Assembly: GCA_027075325.1 (NCBI GenBank)
Contig: JALTBN010000043.1
Span: 1,634 to 65,633 of the forward strand
Direction of reading: 5' to 3'
Origin: Thermococcus sp.
GTDB taxonomy: Archaea; Methanobacteriota_B; Thermococci; Thermococcales; Thermococcaceae
Length of the DNA: 64,000 bases
Under the pieces are notes generated by a model. That model worked only from the letters and a program-made list of their open reading frames with translations, had not been told where the DNA came from and made no database searches. The first letter of the stretch is position 1. Each line of letters starts with the position of its first letter. Positions 37,461-46,981 of the stretch are shown here, one piece after another. The position numbers were made by a program, and so were the translations under genes.

Positions 37461-38108
37461 TCAGAGCCTCTTCAGCCTGGCCGAGGCCCTTCCATCTTCT
37501 ATCGTTATCTCAGCGTAATATCCCCGGAAGAGGGGGCCCGGATTGACTATCAGGGTCTCCCCAATCCTGTCTATCGACCTGGCCTCGTGAATGTGCCCCG
37601 TCAGAACTAGAGGCGGCTTTTTCTCCTCTATGAACCTCCGGAGGGCTTTGCTGCCGACGTGGAGGCATGAGTGAGTTCTGTCCGCTTTGGTATTGTACGG
37701 TGGGACGTGGGAGAGGATAACGTCCCCCTCGTGGTAGTTGCGGCTCAGGATATTCTCTATCTCATCCTCGCTCAGCTCCCATACTGTGCTGAACGGTGTG
37801 ATGTTGGAGCCTCCGACGCCTACTATTCCAAGACCGTTCACCTCAACCCTCTTGTTATGGGCGCTTATCCGGAGCTCTTCCAGAAAGTCGGGGACATCCC
37901 TCCCGTCACAGTTGCCAAAAACCGCTATAAGAGGAATTCCTCTATCGAGGAGGGGCTCCAAGACTCTTTTCGCAGCCGTTGCGGTTCCAAAGTTCGTTAC
38001 GTCGCCCGCCACGAGTATGAGGTTCGGCGATAGATCCGGGAGAGCTTCCGCCAGCTTACGGCTCATCCTGATGTTCCCGTGGATGTCCGTAACTCCAACA
38101 ATCTTCAT
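37461..38108 (-). CDS. Metallophosphoesterase (calcineurin-like)
   Basis: 215 aa from ATG 38108 (GGGGTGG upstream; the track's GTG is three codons earlier). Metal-binding motifs in order: GVTDIHGN, LVAGDVTNFG, VFGNCDGRD, LSHVPPYNTKAD and TGHIHEARS. GNCDGRD replaces the usual GNHD, a variant known in archaeal phosphoesterases. A dinuclear-metal phosphatase or nuclease; substrate unknown. Converges on the aldolase gene. Confidence 0.92.
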   Translation of the reverse strand: MKIVGVTDIHGNIRMSRKLAEALPDLSPNLILVAGDVTNFGTATAAKRVLEPLLDRGIPLIAVFGNCDGRDVPDFLEELRISAHNKRVEVNGLGIVGVGGSNITPFSTVWELSEDEIENILSRNYHEGDVILSHVPPYNTKADRTHSCLHVGSKALRRFIEEKKPPLVLTGHIHEARSIDRIGETLIVNPGPLFRGYYAEITIEDGRASARLKRL

Positions 38109-38184
38109 GATGACCACCCCAAACCAATACGAGTGGAGCGTAAAGCTTCTTTAACTCTCCCCAAGATTCTCCACCCCGCAACAC

Positions 38185-38192
38185 TTTTATAT
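38185..38192 (+). promoter_or_regulatory. TATA box of the NSS-like membrane protein gene
   Basis: TTTTATAT within ACACTTTTATATTTTCG, 46 nt before the ATG at 38238. The expected leader is about 25 nt and carries GGGGTGA. Confidence 0.6.
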
Positions 38193-38237
38193 TTTCGGAA
38201 CCCTCTAATCACATAATGCAATAATGGGGTGACCGAA

Positions 38238-39716
38238 ATGAGAAAGATGTCAATCCTCATGGCCCTGTTAATAACGGGCTATATCCTCGGGATCTGGAAC
38301 TTCCTTTTGATGCCGAAGTACTATCTCAGTTTCGGTCTTAAGGGGTTTCTGGTGTCGCTGATAGCCCTGGGTGCCGGGTTGCTCCTGATATACGGGGAGC
38401 TCGAAGCCACCAAACGGAGCAGGTACCTTATCCATGAGTTCTTCGTTAAGGTCTCACAAACCCCTGCGGTGACGCTGCTTCTTCTCATGTTCCTGCTTGT
38501 CAGCGGTGGGATAACCCTCTACTACTCCTCAAAGGCCCTCCTGCCGGTTTTCAACATTTCCACCCGCGCACTCCTGCCGATGATCTGGGCGGTCATACTC
38601 TTCATCCTCCTGATGCTCGTGATGCTGAAGGGAAGGAGCGTCGAGTTTATCGGGGCACTCTCCATCCTGTTCATACTGTTCGCCATCGTGGCGACACTCG
38701 CCATGCGCTCCGAGGTCTACGGATTCGTCAGGAGCCAAACGGCCCTTCACTACCTCAACGTCCACCGGAGTGCAATCTTCTCGTTTAACCATCCGCTGAC
38801 GGCCCGCGGTGTTGTTTTTCTGTTAGTAACAACGCTCATAAGTCTAGGCCTTGGAACGGGGGTCTACTACGTCATCGGCAGCTTTTCACCGGATGACCTC
38901 GATATGAGGAAGCTCCTCACCACCGTGGTTATCCTGCAGATCTTCCTCAGCTTTGCCGCCGCACTGACCACCGCGTACGCAATAGGAGCCGCTTACCAGA
39001 GCTACGAGAACAGCCAGGCACAGTTTCAAAAGACCAACCAGGAACTTCACAAACTGTTCCTCTCCAATATGAACCCCAACTCTGAGGCATTCAAATCCAA
39101 GTTCCGGGAGCTGAACCAGACCCTCACCAGGATTAACCAGACCCTCACCGATTTCCACAAGGTAGAGGCCTACGCCAGTTCGAGCACTGAAAACCCCGTA
39201 AAGGCCATTGAGACGTTCTACCTGATCCCGAAGATACTCAGGGAAAGCCACCTGAAGGGAGCCTCCACCATAATCTTCCTCCTCATGGGCTCCCTCTTCT
39301 TGGCCGGCTTCACGAGTCTGGTCGTCCTTGTTGAGATAGGAGCACAGATATCAAGCGAAGTCCTGCAGATGAAGCGCGGAAACAGCTTGACCTTTGTGGG
39401 CCTGGCGATAGCGGTGATAGGTTCAATCATGATAGCAGGTGGGATACGGACGATGCTCCTCACCGTCCCACTATCGATTGGGGCTCTCGTAATTGCCATC
39501 GAAGGACTTCCACTCCTGCGCGGCATCTCTCCCGTCAACAAGAACGCCGTCTCCATCGGAGTTATTCTGGCGCTCCTGGTGGGCATACTGAGCCTTGTGT
39601 ACACGTTCAAGCTTGGAGGAATTTACATCGAGCTGGGAATACTCCTGAGCCTGCTGATGTTCGCACCCCTGCTCTTCAACGGGTATCTGATGGGGGGCGC
39701 CAAGCGGGCCCGGTGA
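38238..39716 (+). CDS. Polytopic membrane protein resembling a diverged sodium:neurotransmitter symporter
   Basis: 492 aa from ATG 38238 (GGGGTGA 5 nt upstream). About 12 membrane segments. The first two resemble TM1-TM2 of the NSS/SNF family: [20 protein letters not shown] recalls the GNIWRFPYL...GGGAF block, and [13 protein letters not shown] recalls the LE..LGQ end of TM2. Canonical Na+/substrate residues are not obviously kept. Between TM6 and TM7, residues about 250-320 form an inserted coiled-coil-like segment ([31 protein letters not shown]). Transport may therefore be altered or lost. Family assignment is by eye only. Confidence 0.6.
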   Translation: MRKMSILMALLITGYILGIWNFLLMPKYYLSFGLKGFLVSLIALGAGLLLIYGELEATKRSRYLIHEFFVKVSQTPAVTLLLLMFLLVSGGITLYYSSKALLPVFNISTRALLPMIWAVILFILLMLVMLKGRSVEFIGALSILFILFAIVATLAMRSEVYGFVRSQTALHYLNVHRSAIFSFNHPLTARGVVFLLVTTLISLGLGTGVYYVIGSFSPDDLDMRKLLTTVVILQIFLSFAAALTTAYAIGAAYQSYENSQAQFQKTNQELHKLFLSNMNPNSEAFKSKFRELNQTLTRINQTLTDFHKVEAYASSSTENPVKAIETFYLIPKILRESHLKGASTIIFLLMGSLFLAGFTSLVVLVEIGAQISSEVLQMKRGNSLTFVGLAIAVIGSIMIAGGIRTMLLTVPLSIGALVIAIEGLPLLRGISPVNKNAVSIGVILALLVGILSLVYTFKLGGIYIELGILLSLLMFAPLLFNGYLMGGAKRAR

Positions 39717-39729
39717 GTTCCTTCAAAAA

Positions 39730-39738
39730 TTTTTTAAA
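39730..39738 (+). promoter_or_regulatory. TATA box of the aIF5A gene
   Basis: TTTTTTAAA about 45 nt before the aIF5A start codon; the leader contains GGAGGT. Confidence 0.55.
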
Positions 39739-39783
39739 TGGCCTTTCAGACTCCACGTAGAAAGCTTTAAGGAGGTATGGATG

Positions 39784-40194
39784 ATGGGAGACAAGACAAA
39801 GGTTCAGGTCAGCAAACTCAAGCCTGGAAGGTACATCCTCATCGACGGTGAGCCGTGCAGGATAGGCAACATAACCGTTTCCTCGCCAGGAAAGCACGGC
39901 TCCGCAAAGGCGAGGATTGAGGCCGTCGGAATCTTTGACAAGAAGGTCAGGAGTATGGTCAAGCCAACCAGCGCCGAGGTTGAGGTTCCGATTATAGACA
40001 AGCGCGTTGGCCAGATCATAGCCCTCACTCCCGACACCGTTCAGCTAATGGACATGGAGACCTACGAGACCTTCGACGTCCCGATTGAAACCGGCGTCGA
40101 GGACGACATCAAAGGCCAGCTCACTGAGGGCATAACCGTCGAGTACTGGGAGACCCTCGGCAGGATAAAGATCATGAAGCTCAGGGGCGAGTGA
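39784..40194 (+). CDS. eif5a: Translation initiation factor aIF5A
   Basis: 136 aa starting [17 protein letters not shown], as in Pyrococcus; the Met codon immediately before (39781) is an alternative and GGAGG suits either. The hypusine loop [13 protein letters not shown] holds the modified Lys near residue 37. The N-terminal SH3-like and C-terminal OB domains are complete. Binds ribosomes and helps peptide-bond formation at difficult motifs. Deoxyhypusine synthase is not in this window. Confidence 0.96.
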   Translation: MGDKTKVQVSKLKPGRYILIDGEPCRIGNITVSSPGKHGSAKARIEAVGIFDKKVRSMVKPTSAEVEVPIIDKRVGQIIALTPDTVQLMDMETYETFDVPIETGVEDDIKGQLTEGITVEYWETLGRIKIMKLRGE

Positions 40195-40252
40195 AGCCCT
40201 CTTCTCTTCAGTTTTGAGCAAACCTTTTTAACCAGACTGTTCTCTACTCGTT

Positions 40253-40275
40253 TAGATACACGTCGATAGTGTCTA
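40253..40275. promoter_or_regulatory. Inverted repeat before the MATE gene
   Basis: TAGATACAC and GTGTCTA, separated by 7 nt, pair with one bulged T. It lies downstream of a CTTTTTAACC TATA-like box (about 40226-40235) and 14 nt before the ATG. A repressor-site position, plausible for a drug-exporter gene. Confidence 0.4.
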
Positions 40276-40288
40276 TAGAGTGATCCAG

Positions 40289-41650
40289 ATGGAAGACCTA
40301 AGGAAGAGGCTGTGGACTCTTGCATGGCCTGCCATTACCGGCAACATCTCCCAGACCCTTCTGAACTTAGTTGACATGCTTATGGTGGGACACGTTAGCG
40401 CCCTCGCCGTCGCTTCGGTGGGTCTTGGAGGTCAGGTAAGCTGGTTCATGATGCCCATTATGATGGCAGTCTCCATCGGAACGCTCGCTCTGGTGGCCAG
40501 ATTCGTAGGCGCCAGGAATTTTGAGGATGCGGAACTCGTTCTTGAGCAGAGCCTCTACCTCGCGGTTCTCCTCGGGATCCCAGTCCTCCTCTTCGGCTGG
40601 TTCTTTGGCGATGACGTCCTCAGGATAATGGGTGCAAAGGGAGAGCTCCTCTCACTGGCTTACTCATATCTCAAGGTCGTGTTCCTCTTTTATCCCGTCC
40701 GCTTTGTGGCGTTCTCCTTTAACTCAGCCCTGAGAGGGGCGGGAGACACCAAGACCCCGATGAAGCTGGGAATTCTGATGAACATCATAAACGCAGTCCT
40801 GGACTACCTCCTGATCTACGGGAAGCTGGGCTTTCCAAAGCTTGGGCCGGTGGGCGCAGCATGGGCGTCCGGTATAGGGATAAGCATCTCCTTTCTCACA
40901 GGTGGGTACCTTCTTCTGAGCGGCAGGCTTGTGCTCACCCTCCACCCACGCTGGCGCCTTGAGTTTGAAATGGCGAAGAGGATACTCAGGATAGGGATCC
41001 CTGCACTGGTGGAGAGGAGTCTCTTCAGCTTCTACAACTTCCTCTACATGAGCATAGTGACCCGCTTCGGTGACGTCGCCCTCGCCGCCCATCAGATAGG
41101 TCTCAGGGTCGAGAGCATAGCCTACATGCCGGCCTTTGGCTTCAACGTGGCATCTTCCGCACTCGTCGGCCAGAGCCTCGGTGAAGGAAACCCCGAGAAA
41201 GCCGAAAGAACCGTGTACGAGGCCCTCAAGATGGTCACCGCGTTCATGGCGTTTATGGCCTTCATCCTGATAGCGTTCCCAAGGTACCTTGTGATGCCGT
41301 TCCTGAACCCCGGTGATCCCAATTATTCGGAGGTTCTCGGGCTCGCTAGCGTATATCTAATAATAGTTGGAATAAGCGAAATCCCTCTCGGCTGGGTGTT
41401 CGTTCTCAGCGGTTCGCTCAGAGGGGCCGGGGACACGAAGAGCCCGATGTACGTAACGGCCGTCAGCAAGCTCCTCTTCCGCATCATCCCCGCCTACCTC
41501 CTGGGCTTCGGCATCACCTTTGGGTCTCTACACATCCACGGAATGGGTGTAATAGCGGCGTGGCTCGCCATGTCGCTGGAAACCTTCACGAGCGCCGCCA
41601 TGTTCTGGTGGATATTCCGGAGGGGTAGCTGGAAGAGGGTGAAAGTATAG
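40289..41650 (+). CDS. MATE family efflux transporter
   Basis: 453 aa from ATG 40289 with 12 membrane segments. Two homologous six-helix halves carry LNLVDMLMVGHVSALAVASV (first half, TM1) and the repeated RGAGDTKTPMK and RGAGDTKSPMY motifs at equivalent positions (about 145 and 375), a MATE hallmark. FVGARNFEDAE and LVGQSLGEGNPEKAE are matching loops. Exports organic cations or drugs by Na+ or H+ antiport; coupling ion not determined. Confidence 0.94.
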   Translation: MEDLRKRLWTLAWPAITGNISQTLLNLVDMLMVGHVSALAVASVGLGGQVSWFMMPIMMAVSIGTLALVARFVGARNFEDAELVLEQSLYLAVLLGIPVLLFGWFFGDDVLRIMGAKGELLSLAYSYLKVVFLFYPVRFVAFSFNSALRGAGDTKTPMKLGILMNIINAVLDYLLIYGKLGFPKLGPVGAAWASGIGISISFLTGGYLLLSGRLVLTLHPRWRLEFEMAKRILRIGIPALVERSLFSFYNFLYMSIVTRFGDVALAAHQIGLRVESIAYMPAFGFNVASSALVGQSLGEGNPEKAERTVYEALKMVTAFMAFMAFILIAFPRYLVMPFLNPGDPNYSEVLGLASVYLIIVGISEIPLGWVFVLSGSLRGAGDTKSPMYVTAVSKLLFRIIPAYLLGFGITFGSLHIHGMGVIAAWLAMSLETFTSAAMFWWIFRRGSWKRVKV

Positions 41651-41700
41651 GCGGAGGAAGGTTTTTAAACCGCCCACATGAGGGGGACGTGGTGATGGGA

Positions 41701-42312
41701 GTGAAGTTCAAGGGAAGGGCCTTCGGCGATACAGCCCGCATCGAGCTCGAAATAATGACATTAAGCGAGCTCAGGTTGGAGGATGTGAAGAACATCGATG
41801 CGGGCTCCCTCAGGCTCGAATTCAGGCCAACCTCCTCGGGTATAAAGATCATCGGCATATGGGAAGGCCCCGTTGAGAAGGCGGGAGAGGGAATAAAGAA
41901 GGCCCTTGAAGAGAGTTCCAAACTCCGTGAGAGGATAATGGGGCGCATAAAGGCCAAAGCCGATTCAATAAGGAGCGCCATGCTCCAGATGGGTTTCCGC
42001 GAGGACGTCGTGGGTTACGGAAGTGCCCTCCGCTTCACCAAACGCATCGGCGACTACGAAATGGCCGTCGTCGTTTCCACTTCCGACAACACCGTGCGGC
42101 TTGAGGTTTACGGGAACGACAGAAAGATACTCAGCCCCGAAATAGAGAGCATCTTCGGCGACGTCGAGGTGGAGGAACTTGAGGTGTACGACCTCGAAGA
42201 CCAGAGCGACGAGAGGCTCGTGATAAACCTGGAGATTCCCAGGAATGAGGAGCGGCCGGAGAAGAGGATAGCCGAGGCCGTTCGGATAATCGAGAACATG
42301 CTCATGGCGTGA
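41701..42312 (+). CDS. Conserved hypothetical protein
   Basis: 203 aa from GTG 41701, preferred because GGTGAT-ggga-GTG fits the local ribosome-site pattern; ATG 41695 is possible. The N-terminal 60 residues look like a beta sheet (RIELEIMTLSELRLEDV), a helical arm follows (GIKKALEESSKLRERIMGRI), and the C-terminal half is alpha/beta (DYEMAVVVSTSDNTVRLEVY) with a helix at the end. No catalytic motif found. I do not recognise the family. GGTTTTTAAACC at 41660-41671 is a palindromic TATA-like promoter. Confidence 0.75.
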   Translation: MKFKGRAFGDTARIELEIMTLSELRLEDVKNIDAGSLRLEFRPTSSGIKIIGIWEGPVEKAGEGIKKALEESSKLRERIMGRIKAKADSIRSAMLQMGFREDVVGYGSALRFTKRIGDYEMAVVVSTSDNTVRLEVYGNDRKILSPEIESIFGDVEVEELEVYDLEDQSDERLVINLEIPRNEERPEKRIAEAVRIIENMLMA

Positions 42313-42355
42313 CCCCCCTTAATTTTTACCCCGTACACGTTAGAACCACATGTAA

Positions 42356-42386
42356 TGTTTCCCTCTGAAAAAGTTTTTAGGGAACA
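42356..42386. promoter_or_regulatory. Inverted repeat flanking the promoter of the 257-aa gene
   Basis: TGTTTCCCT and AGGGAACA (one extra T) flank a TATA-like GTTTTTAG at 42373-42380, about 30 nt before the ATG at 42412. Could be a regulator site covering the TATA box. The rest of the 99-nt gap has an ATTTTTA terminator-like tract near 42322 and nothing else I can name. Confidence 0.4.
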
Positions 42387-42411
42387 ACGTCCTATATAAC
42401 ATTGTGATAGC

Positions 42412-43185
42412 ATGGGCGGCGATGAACCCCTCGGGGAACTCTTCGAGGACCTCCTGCCTGGAACGACGGTGGCGTTCATCTACGAGACGTACTCAACAAG
42501 CTGGGAGCTTCCGCTCCTGATGGTAAAGGAGAGGGTTGAAAAAGGGAGTGCAGCTGTGATAACGAGCTATACCAAGCCCGCAAACCATCTTTTCAGGGAC
42601 TTGAAACTTATGGGCCTGAACGTCCAGAAGGCCATGGAAAACGACCTCCTTTTTATAATAGACATCTTCGGCTCCCGCTACCACCTCCACGAGACGGCGA
42701 AGAACCTGTTCTACCTTGACCAGGTTGATCCGGAAACCCTCAACCCTAAAATCTGGCGTATCTACGAGGAGCACATCTTACCGAAGATAGGAGACAGGCA
42801 AATCCTCCGACTCATCTATCCCCTCCACGGCGTTGTTCAATTCGCGGGGGAAGAACCAACGACAAAGCTGATGAGCCAGGTAATAGCCCGGTACTCCTCC
42901 ATAAGCAGAAGGAGCTCAATGGTTGTCACGCTCAACAAAGACACGGTCTCCAGAAGCTTTACGGCATGGACGGTCGAGCTCAGCGACTACGTCTTCCTCT
43001 CCAGGATATTCCTCGGAAAGGGGAGTATCGAGGAGCACCTCTACTTCCTTAAGGCCCCCATCCCCAACTTTAGACCAGCCGAGTTCATCCTGAAGAAAAC
43101 CGGAAAATCTGGAGGGGAACGCTTCAAAATACAGCGGGTCCACGAGGAAAGGGGGAAAAGAAACGGCGAAAGGCTCACCCTCTGA
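42412..43185 (+). CDS. Hypothetical protein, RecA/KaiC-like shape without P-loop (DUF257-like?)
   Basis: 257 aa. [20 protein letters not shown] stands where a KaiC-type protein would have a strand, P-loop and helix, but no GxxxxGK(S/T) is present. [20 protein letters not shown] and [15 protein letters not shown] keep the alternating strand/helix pattern. Thermococcales have a family of such P-loop-less proteins (DUF257), and the opening resembles it; I am not certain. The C-terminal 25 residues are basic ([17 protein letters not shown]). Overlaps the converging thrS by 11 bp. Function unknown. Confidence 0.65.
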   Translation: MGGDEPLGELFEDLLPGTTVAFIYETYSTSWELPLLMVKERVEKGSAAVITSYTKPANHLFRDLKLMGLNVQKAMENDLLFIIDIFGSRYHLHETAKNLFYLDQVDPETLNPKIWRIYEEHILPKIGDRQILRLIYPLHGVVQFAGEEPTTKLMSQVIARYSSISRRSSMVVTLNKDTVSRSFTAWTVELSDYVFLSRIFLGKGSIEEHLYFLKAPIPNFRPAEFILKKTGKSGGERFKIQRVHEERGKRNGERLTL

Positions 43186-45052
43186 ACTTCGGCCTCCTGC
43201 TGAGGAGCAGGGGGAGGGGTCTTCCTTTGTACGGGAAGCCTTCCGTCTGCCTTCTTATCTCCTTGATCAGGTCCTCAAGCTGCATCTCGACCTGCTTTCC
43301 GTCGCTCCTCCTCCTGACGGTGACGGTGTTCTGCTCCTTCTCGTTCTTTCCGACGACAATGATGTACGGCACCCACTCCTTCTCGGCCTTCCTTATCTTC
43401 TTGTTGAGCCTGTCGCTGGTATCGTCAACGTCCGCCCTTATCTTAGCACCCTCGAGCTTGCCGGCAACGTAGAGGGCATAGTCAAGAACGTCCTCGCTGA
43501 CGGGGATGACGCGAACCTGTATCGGGCTGAGCCAGAGCGGGAACATCGGCTTCTTACCCTTGGCCTGGAGCTTGGCCTGCTTTTCAAGGATGGCATACAT
43601 AACGCGCTCAATGGCTCCACTCGGCGAGCAGTGGAGTATGAGCGGGTACTGCTCCTGTCCGTTCTCATCGTAGTAGGTTATGCCGAAGCGCTCGGCGTTC
43701 TCGACATCGATCTGGACTGTACTTAAAGCTGCAGCCTTGTCGAGGTTGTCCACGAAGTTGAACTCGAACTTGAGGATGAAGTAGAAGAACCTCTGGTCCC
43801 ACATCTCTATCAGGACGGGCTTGCCTATTATCCTTGCCAGCTCGACTATGAAGTCCTTGTTGGCCTCCCAGAAGTCCCTTGTAAAGCGTATCGCGACTTC
43901 GTAGTCCTCGGGAGTTAGGCCAACGCCCTTAAGCACTTCCATGCTGAGCTTGTACTGCTTCTTGAACTCGTCCATAGCCTGCTTGAGATCCCTTGCTACT
44001 GTGTGCATATCGGGCATCGTAAAGGCCCTGAGCCTTCTCAGACCGCTGAGCTCGCCGCTCTTCTCGCGCCTGAACGAATAACGGGTCAGCTCATACATCC
44101 TGAGCGGCAGGTTGCGGTAGCTTATGATGGCATCCTTCTTTATGAGGAACTGACCGAAGCAGGCCGCGAACCTTAAGAAGAACTTCTTGTCGCCGCTCTT
44201 GACGACGTACTGCCTCGCGGGGAACCTGTTCAGGTACTTCTCAAGGGCCGGGTGCTCGAAGTCATACATGATGGGGGTCTCAACCTCCATCGCACCGTAG
44301 TCAACGACCTTCTCGGTGACGTACTGCTCGAGGAGGCCCTTTATCAGCCTGCCCTTGGGGTAGTACCGGAGGTTTCCGCCGTCGCTTCCCGGTTCATAGT
44401 CAACGAGCTCCTGTTCCAGCATTATCCTCACGTGGGGCGGCTCCTTGTCGGCTATCCTGTTCTTGTGAATCTCGTAGTTCACAAACTTCTTCAGGTTCTC
44501 GTGTCCCGTGAAGTCGAACTTGTCGACCTCGATAAGCTCGCCCTCAGGCGTGAGGATGTACCAGTAACTCTTCAGCTCCTCCTCCTTCTCAAGGGCTATG
44601 TTGCGTTCCTCCGTGGAGACGGCCTCCTCGGGGACTATCGTTCTGCTGAGCTCGGCCAGCGGGTGTCCCTTGCAGCTCAGCTTGAAGGCCTTGTAGTAGC
44701 CGAACGGGGCGCGCTTGACCTCGAAGCCCTCCTCCTTAAGCTTTTCCTCAACCTTCTGGAGAACCTTGAGGGCTATATCAGGCTTCGCCAGCTCGCTGCT
44801 CAGGTGGGCGAAGGGGTAAACAAATATCCTCTCGGCTTTAACCTGTCCTGCCACGTCCTTGATTTCCGCAACGGCTTTCTCAACGACCTCGTCGGGCTTG
44901 CTCTCGTCGACCTTTTCAACGCTTATGAAAATCGCTAAAACCTCGTCGAGCCTTCCCTTCTTCTGATCTTCGCTTATTGGTTCGGGGTTCTTCAGGGCCT
45001 TGTCTTTGACCTCATATTCGAGGTAGTCCGAGTGTATCAGAAGCATTCTCAT
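43175..45052 (-). CDS. thrS: Threonyl-tRNA synthetase, archaeal type
   Basis: 625 aa from ATG 45052 (GGTGG upstream), starting [15 protein letters not shown] as in Pyrococcus; the track's start lies 7 codons earlier. Residues 1-145 form the archaeal editing domain related to D-aminoacyl-tRNA deacylase. The class II core includes [15 protein letters not shown], with the zinc Cys, motif 2 region [20 protein letters not shown], and [14 protein letters not shown] motif 3. The anticodon-binding domain starts near 520 ([12 protein letters not shown]). Charges tRNA-Thr and clears mischarged Ser through the editing domain. Confidence 0.96.
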   Translation of the reverse strand: MRMLLIHSDYLEYEVKDKALKNPEPISEDQKKGRLDEVLAIFISVEKVDESKPDEVVEKAVAEIKDVAGQVKAERIFVYPFAHLSSELAKPDIALKVLQKVEEKLKEEGFEVKRAPFGYYKAFKLSCKGHPLAELSRTIVPEEAVSTEERNIALEKEEELKSYWYILTPEGELIEVDKFDFTGHENLKKFVNYEIHKNRIADKEPPHVRIMLEQELVDYEPGSDGGNLRYYPKGRLIKGLLEQYVTEKVVDYGAMEVETPIMYDFEHPALEKYLNRFPARQYVVKSGDKKFFLRFAACFGQFLIKKDAIISYRNLPLRMYELTRYSFRREKSGELSGLRRLRAFTMPDMHTVARDLKQAMDEFKKQYKLSMEVLKGVGLTPEDYEVAIRFTRDFWEANKDFIVELARIIGKPVLIEMWDQRFFYFILKFEFNFVDNLDKAAALSTVQIDVENAERFGITYYDENGQEQYPLILHCSPSGAIERVMYAILEKQAKLQAKGKKPMFPLWLSPIQVRVIPVSEDVLDYALYVAGKLEGAKIRADVDDTSDRLNKKIRKAEKEWVPYIIVVGKNEKEQNTVTVRRRSDGKQVEMQLEDLIKEIRRQTEGFPYKGRPLPLLLSRRPKFRG

Positions 45053-45074
45053 CCTTAACCACCACCATAACATA

Positions 45075-45102
45075 GGGGGGAATTACTAAAAGTTTTCCCC
45101 CC
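45075..45102. promoter_or_regulatory. Inverted repeat at the thrS transcription start
   Basis: GGGGGGAA and TTCCCCCC are perfect 8-bp arms around a 12-nt AT-rich centre. On the minus strand a TATA box (GTTTATAAAC, about 45103-45113) lies just upstream, so the repeat straddles the expected TSS and leader. Either a repressor site or a leader element. Confidence 0.5.
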
Positions 45103-45143
45103 AGTTTATAAACCTGTTTGAGAGGGAGAGAAAGAGACGCAGC

Positions 45144-46244
45144 TCAGCTTCCCCTCTCCCCCTCGACCTTTATCCTTATCGGCTCCGGGAACCAGTTGAC
45201 CCTCTGCGGGAACGGTATCTCAATGCCCTCCCTATCGAGGGCCTCCTTGATCTTCTGGAGCAGACGGTACTTGGAGCGCAGGAGGTTCTGACCAACCCAT
45301 AGCGTGCTGGGAACCCACGCCCATATTGTTATGTTCACCGAGCTGTCGGCCAGTTCGCTCACATAGACCCTCGGTTCGGGCTCGGCCAGAACCACAGGTT
45401 CTTCATTGAGAACATTGAGGATCGTGTCGATTGCCTTCTGAGCGTCCTCCTTGTAGGCTATCCCAACCGTTATCTCGGCCCTTCTCGCCGGATACTTCTG
45501 GAGGTTGATGATCTCACTGTTGAAGAGCTTCTCGTTTGGAATCCTAACCAGGGTTCCATCCCACCGCCTGATCCTCGTCGAGAGAATCCTTATATCCTCA
45601 ACTATGCCCTCAAAGTCCCCTATCCTCACCGCATCACCTATCTTAAGGGGTTTGTCGAAGTACATGAAAACTCCGGATATGAAGTTGGCTATCACCGTCT
45701 GAGCCGAAAAACCCAGGACGATACCGGTTATCCCGGCCGCTGCTATGACCGTTGACAGCCTGCCGCTGAGCCCCGCTATATCGAGGGCTATGAAGAAAGC
45801 TATTGTAATGACTGTATAGTAGAACAGCTTCGCCTTGACCTGGGTTTCAGGGAGCTTGCTTGGCGGGGTGCGCATTACCATGTAGTCCCTGGACTTCTTG
45901 GCCAGGAGGTAACTGAAGTAGAAAACGAGCAGGGCGGTGAGGAGCGTGCTTATCTCAACGCCCCCAACCTTAAAGGAGAGGCCAAGGGCCCTGACCGCGT
46001 AGACCAAGGCAACGAAGATTGCCATGTTATAGAGCGTTCCGGCGGTGTCTTCGTTGAAGATCCAAACGTAGTTCGTTTCTCTTGATAGCCTGAGGATGTA
46101 GTATCTGAGGAACCGGGCAATTACATAAGCGGCAATCATTATGGCTATGGACTCACCTATCCCCTTGGGGGTTATGCTGAGCACCAAGGGTTTATCCCAT
46201 GCAGATGTCGTCGCAGTTGCGTTCGTGGCATTTACCGGGTTCAT
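45144..46244 (-). CDS. Small-conductance mechanosensitive channel, MscS family
   Basis: 366 aa from ATG 46244 (GGTGG 5 nt upstream). Four or five membrane segments, the last being the pore helix AAAGITGIVLGFSAQTVIAN. The beta domain begins FDKPLKIGDAVRIGDFEGIV, the MscS signature, with RIPNEKLFNSEIINL after it, and an alpha/beta C-terminal cage (to 366). Opens under membrane tension on osmotic downshock. It starts 2 nt past the DUF432 gene's stop, forming a two-gene operon. Confidence 0.94.
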   Translation of the reverse strand: MNPVNATNATATTSAWDKPLVLSITPKGIGESIAIMIAAYVIARFLRYYILRLSRETNYVWIFNEDTAGTLYNMAIFVALVYAVRALGLSFKVGGVEISTLLTALLVFYFSYLLAKKSRDYMVMRTPPSKLPETQVKAKLFYYTVITIAFFIALDIAGLSGRLSTVIAAAGITGIVLGFSAQTVIANFISGVFMYFDKPLKIGDAVRIGDFEGIVEDIRILSTRIRRWDGTLVRIPNEKLFNSEIINLQKYPARRAEITVGIAYKEDAQKAIDTILNVLNEEPVVLAEPEPRVYVSELADSSVNITIWAWVPSTLWVGQNLLRSKYRLLQKIKEALDREGIEIPFPQRVNWFPEPIRIKVEGERGS

Positions 46245-46246
46245 GT

Positions 46247-46891
46247 TCACCACCTCATGAGAAAGTTAGGAAGCGCATCGCCCGGTCCTACGGGGGTAAG
46301 GCCATCCTTTGGAGCCTTTCCGGTGTTATTGACCTCAGGAACGTGATTTTTCAGCGTAACGATGATGAGGGGATAGTAGGCCCTCTCCTGGGTGTAATAC
46401 ATAGCAGAGTTCCATATGGGAACTACAAGTTTCCCCAGGTTTTTCCACTCTCCAGAAGGATTTGAAATTATCATCTTAAGCACTCCCATAGAATCCGGCT
46501 CATTCGTCCTGAAGCTTCCCACATGATATCTCGCGATGGCGCCGGCCTCTATCGTGCCGTAGAGTGCGTACTTCTCCCTGGAAACCTGAAACCTGTCAAC
46601 GGGGGTTCCACCTACCTTCACCTCAACCTCCACGGGCGCATCAACGAAACCCGGAAGGGAATCCTTCGGGGGAACAACGAGGGGTTCACGGAATTTCACC
46701 ATGAGAAGCCTCACGCCGTAACCGATGGCAGGGGCAGGCAGAACGTTAAGCTTCTCCCCATCTTTGATCTTTATAAGCTTTTCAACATCTTCCCTCCGAT
46801 ATCTAACCAGACCGGGGGAATCCTCAAGGAGGTGGATTTTAGTGTCCCCTATTTTTATGAACCGGGTTTTGAGCTCGTGCTCACCAAACAT
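46247..46891 (-). CDS. DUF432 family protein
   Basis: 214 aa, beta-rich soluble protein without signal peptide or membrane segment. KIHLLEDSPGLVRYRRED, LPAPAIGYGVRLLMVKF and YALYGTIEAGAIARYHVGSF agree with archaeal DUF432. Genes of this family often adjoin mscS genes in archaea, and here the stop is 2 nt before the mscS start. A role in tuning or assembling the channel is inferred from this pairing; no biochemical function is known to me. Confidence 0.82.
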   Translation of the reverse strand: MFGEHELKTRFIKIGDTKIHLLEDSPGLVRYRREDVEKLIKIKDGEKLNVLPAPAIGYGVRLLMVKFREPLVVPPKDSLPGFVDAPVEVEVKVGGTPVDRFQVSREKYALYGTIEAGAIARYHVGSFRTNEPDSMGVLKMIISNPSGEWKNLGKLVVPIWNSAMYYTQERAYYPLIIVTLKNHVPEVNNTGKAPKDGLTPVGPGDALPNFLMRW

Positions 46892-46981
46892 GGTTATACT
46901 TTAGTGTCCAACCAAATTTAAGGTTATCGCGGTGCAAAGGCTTAAAAAATCCAGACAAAAATTCAATGAGAGGTGAGGAGG

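Noticed and set aside
42392-42400. CTATATAAC as TATA box of the 257-aa gene
   Set aside because: Only 12-20 nt from the start codon, too close for a TSS 25 nt downstream; the GTTTTTAG upstream is better placed.
44252-44938. 228-aa leucine-rich ORF antisense to thrS
   Set aside because: Shadow of the thrS editing domain; the leucine repeats mirror Glu/Lys codons.
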